Below, piece by piece: positions 43,602 through 45,576 of a DNA stretch of 45,576 bases. The position numbers and the translations under genes are program-made. The stretch spans positions 1 through 45,576 of the forward strand of contig CAZRHH010000018.1 of NCBI GenBank assembly GCA_964599885.1. The letters run 5' to 3'. This stretch comes from CAZRHH01 sp964599885. Lineage in GTDB: Bacteria; Chloroflexota; Dehalococcoidia; DSTF01; JACRBR01. The stretch's first letter is position 1. The number at the start of each line of letters is the position of its first letter. A model generated the notes under the pieces. The model was given only the letters and a program-made list of their open reading frames with translations. It had not been told where the DNA came from and made no database searches.

Positions 43602-44424
43602 AATCACGGTTTTGGATTGCGCGTTGAGATTGGTCTACGACATGGCGCTCAATATGCGGACCTGCGTGTCCTAGTGATAGGCAAGCAGCGACACGCGTCA
43701 CTTGTGAATGTGATCCGGACAAAAGGATACGACCTGAAAAAACGGTGAATCGCGGCCGTCCATCAGCTCGACTGAAACGAAGTGGCCAACGCGGCGGAGT
43801 TCAGACGCATCAGCCAAGGCCGGGCGAGCGGTTCGCAATCCTTGCGCACCGCTGTCATTACGATCTTTCGCGGCACGAGATGCTGATCCAGCAACGGTTC
43901 TGCAGCGACCAGGAAATTTCGCTCGTCTAACAAGTCGAAACCTTCCACCCTTTGCATCACTGGTGTGCGCGCCCGAAAGGCCTTCAGCGCAACGGTGGAG
44001 TCAAACGCGGCGCTCCCCGGCTTGGAAATGCTGCGCGCGCCATCCTGCTCGCCGCACCGTGGCCGTTTGTTTGCAGCGTCTAAATGGTCGCGGGAGATGC
44101 GAGAATCTCGCTTACTAACGAGGACGTGATCGTCGCAGCCGCGAGTTAGACCAGCGCGATCACGGATGACAGCAACGCTGAAAGCAACCCGGTCGGATGA
44201 GGGTGCACGAATGCGGACGTTGGCGGAACAGCGACTCGCGATTCTTCGCGTGGGCGTACCCTCGTGGACGGTTGCGGACGGACGGACACAGTCTGTAAAA
44301 CCGTGTATCGCAACAGGTCGCTATCTAGCGGTCCAGACCGGTATCGCCGCAACCGCTGAAAGGACACCTAGCACGTCCGTTCTAGGTGATCTAGGATAGC
44401 ATTCCTTTCAAGCGAAGTGCTGCT
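43602..44424. other. decayed region after the cassette array
   Basis: No start-to-stop gene is convincing. On the minus strand a frame stays open from at least 44260 to a TGA at 43763; it contains DLLDERNFLVAAEPLLDQHL near its end but has no start codon before 43960 and no family I recognise. It may be a 5'-truncated gene or a chance frame opposite a lost gene. No RHS core or lipobox occurs here. Confidence 0.35.
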
Positions 44425-44730
44425 GTGGGTCATATTCGGCTGGGGCGACTTCCTCGAACTCGACGCTGGCGCGCCGTCCTCGAAATGCTCGACGCCTCTT
44501 CAACTTCGACCTCTCAAGTCGCGGATGCTGTCGTTTTGGCGGCTGAAACACGACTTCGTCAGCTTGCAAACGATCCGCTCCTAGCCGAATGCGTGCGCGT
44601 CCTCACGCGCGTCACATGGACGGCGCGCGGTCCCAATTTTCTTGCTGAACTCTCCGCTCTCGGTGTGGACGAGCCATCCGAAGCGTCCGCAATCACAGCC
44701 ATCGGGCCAATCACCGAGCGTCGCCTCTAA
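44425..44730 (+). CDS. small hypothetical protein, possibly truncated
   Basis: A 101-residue basic N-terminus plus helical protein starting at a GTG (44425): RLGRLPRTRRWRAVLEMLD, then QVADAVVLAAETRLRQLAND and RGPNFLAELSALGV. The composition and helix pattern look like a genuine coding sequence, similar in style to short proteins carried on integrative elements. There is no good ribosome binding site. The C-terminal ~20 residues look less constrained, so it may be cut at the 3' end. No function can be given. Confidence 0.45.
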   Translation: MGHIRLGRLPRTRRWRAVLEMLDASSTSTSQVADAVVLAAETRLRQLANDPLLAECVRVLTRVTWTARGPNFLAELSALGVDEPSEASAITAIGPITERRL

Positions 44731-44844
44731 TGCCGACCGCACATTGCCTACTGCTGACGCTAGCGTCCGCGACCTGGCGCCGATGCTCGATTCAATGTGA
44801 GGCGGATCGTAGCGGTTCGGCTTGCTCACTTTCCAGTTGGAAGG

Positions 44845-44864
44845 TGTGACCAATCTGTGACCAA
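44845..44864 (+). repeat. short direct repeat near the att-like site
   Basis: TGTGACCAA occurs twice (44845-44853 and 44856-44864), spaced 11 bases, about 130 bp inside the tRNA fragment. This is the spacing and place expected for integrase or excisionase arm sites, though nothing proves it. Confidence 0.35.
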
Positions 44865-44989
44865 CCTGCCTGCACCTTGACCTCACGAGGTTTTGTCAGA
44901 CACCACGAAGTTCGCCGAACGCGGATGCAAGTCGAATCTGAGGCGGGGTATCGGCCGATTCAACGACACACGCTGCACCGCACTCTCAA

Positions 44990-45027
44990 GGCGAAGATCG
45001 CGGGTTCGAATCCCGCACGCGCTACCA
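44990..45027 (+). other. 3' tRNA fragment, probable attachment site remnant
   Basis: A complete T arm (GCGGG TTCGAAT CCCGC, 45000-45016), then seven acceptor bases ACGCGCT and ACCA to 45027. No matching 5' acceptor strand (AGCGCGT) or D arm lies upstream, so this is not a full tRNA. It is followed by a tRNA-style terminator. Element integration into a tRNA 3' end leaves exactly such a copy at the far end of the element, with the intact tRNA at the other end. Confidence 0.72.
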
Positions 45028-45037
45028 ACCGAAAGCA

Positions 45038-45067
45038 AACGAACCCGGCATCGGAGCCGGGTTCGTT
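45038..45067 (+). terminator. perfect 12-bp hairpin terminator
   Basis: AACGAACCCGGC and its exact complement around the loop ATCGGA, followed by GTTT. It starts 11 bases after the tRNA fragment and is probably the original terminator of the tRNA gene. Confidence 0.8.
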
Positions 45068-45109
45068 GTTTCTCGCGCTGCGGCCTCGCCGACGAGAGTC
45101 GGCGCCTGA

Positions 45110-45576
45110 TCACGGAAACTGCACCGTTTGAATCGTGATGAACGGCGTCGAAACAAACTGGTACTCCGAGGTCGGCGCGTCCTTCGCGCCGAACCAGAGC
45201 CACGCGCGCATCTGGATGGGGCCCCTGGGCACCCCCTCCGCGATCAGAAAGGCGTTGTACGGGCCCGCCGAGTCCATCGTCGCCGGATAGACGTTGCCCA
45301 ACTCGTCGATCTGGATCAGTTCGGTACTTTGGACGTGGATGACATTGCCGCTGTTGTCGTAGACAGCCGAACAACCCTGCACGCCTTCGTACGTCACGGC
45401 TGAGCGGTTGCGGCCGCTGAACGTCAGCACGACATCGTTATCCGTGATGCCAAGCCCTGGGATCGGCGGCAGGCCCTCGAACCGCGCCGCTTCGGTCGAG
45501 AACAGCACGACGTCGGGATTCGGCAACTGCTCCGTGAGCGTGACCGCGGATACTGGCCGCACGTCAAAGCTGGCAT
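45110..45576 (-). CDS. hypothetical protein, N-terminus outside the window
   Basis: At least 155 residues on the minus strand, open to the window edge; an internal GTG at 45562 is unlikely to be the start because the sequence before it (SFDV) continues the same style. The protein is beta-rich, with VVLTFSGRNRSAVTYEGVQG, VYDNSGNVIHVQSTELIQI and MRAWLWFGAKDAPTSEYQFV, and no family I recognise. It lies outside the putative att scar, so it probably belongs to the original chromosome rather than to the island. Confidence 0.6.
   Translation of the reverse strand, partial: ASFDVRPVSAVTLTEQLPNPDVVLFSTEAARFEGLPPIPGLGITDNDVVLTFSGRNRSAVTYEGVQGCSAVYDNSGNVIHVQSTELIQIDELGNVYPATMDSAGPYNAFLIAEGVPRGPIQMRAWLWFGAKDAPTSEYQFVSTPFITIQTVQFP

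Noticed and set aside
43763..44260. Long open minus-strand frame as a gene
   Set aside because: No start codon until 43960 and no recognisable family; it may be chance in GC-rich DNA.
44940..45027. Intact tRNA gene
   Set aside because: No 5' acceptor strand, D arm or anticodon arm can be paired upstream of the T arm.
44877..45131. 84-residue plus-strand protein
   Set aside because: Its AGSNPARATN segment is the translation of a tRNA 3' end, not a protein signature.

Overview
This is a GC-rich bacterial window without rRNA genes or CRISPR arrays. No gene fixes the taxon. Pro/Thr-rich linkers on surface proteins, Tat/Mau-type redox genes, an ECF sigma factor with a beta-propeller anti-sigma, lipoprotein partners of secreted toxins and no sign of Gram-negative secretion systems fit a Chloroflexota-like or actinobacteria-like, probably monoderm, soil or water organism (inference). 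Most of the window is accessory DNA with many broken gene ends.

Layout. 229-1140: 3' halves of an aldo/keto reductase and a PIN toxin meet head to head at a deletion scar. 1227-2300: M48 membrane protease. 2426-6843: core of a small integrative element (XRE regulator, VirD4/TraD-type ATPase, replication-relaxation protein, excisionase, tyrosine integrase). 7458-9295: ECF sigma factor and membrane anti-sigma with a TolB-like propeller. 9409-15404: a tightly coupled minus-strand operon of a helical protein of unknown function, MauE-like, MauD-like, a 24-cysteine Tat substrate, a CcdA-like membrane protein with an in-frame TGA where a redox cysteine is expected, sulfotransferase, acyl carrier protein and fatty acyl-AMP ligase. 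A LuxR-type regulator diverges from it.

16588-27072 is a patchwork of hypothetical and conflict-type genes: an OLD-family nuclease behind a small frameshifted gene, two small 2-TM proteins, a papain-like peptidase fused to an alpha/beta hydrolase (frameshifted tail), and three short minus-strand genes with a zinc-ribbon-like motif or C-terminal membrane helices.

27173-43601 is the most striking region. A secreted calcium-binding/dockerin-like protein (28268) and a giant SpvB/RHS toxin (split into 30951-33119 and 33125-37681) share a duplicated promoter. The RHS gene ends in a variable tip that overlaps a lipoprotein gene. Downstream lie three more copies of the RHS core 3' end, each carrying a different tip of nearly equal length and its own overlapping lipoprotein gene. 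A coreless relic of the same type lies upstream at 27448-28189. I read this as a silent cassette store for swapping toxin tips together with lipoprotein immunity genes.

43602-45027 is decayed DNA ending in a 3' tRNA fragment followed by a perfect terminator hairpin. This looks like the attachment scar at the right edge of an integrated island whose left edge and intact tRNA should lie outside the window. A partial gene runs off the right end.
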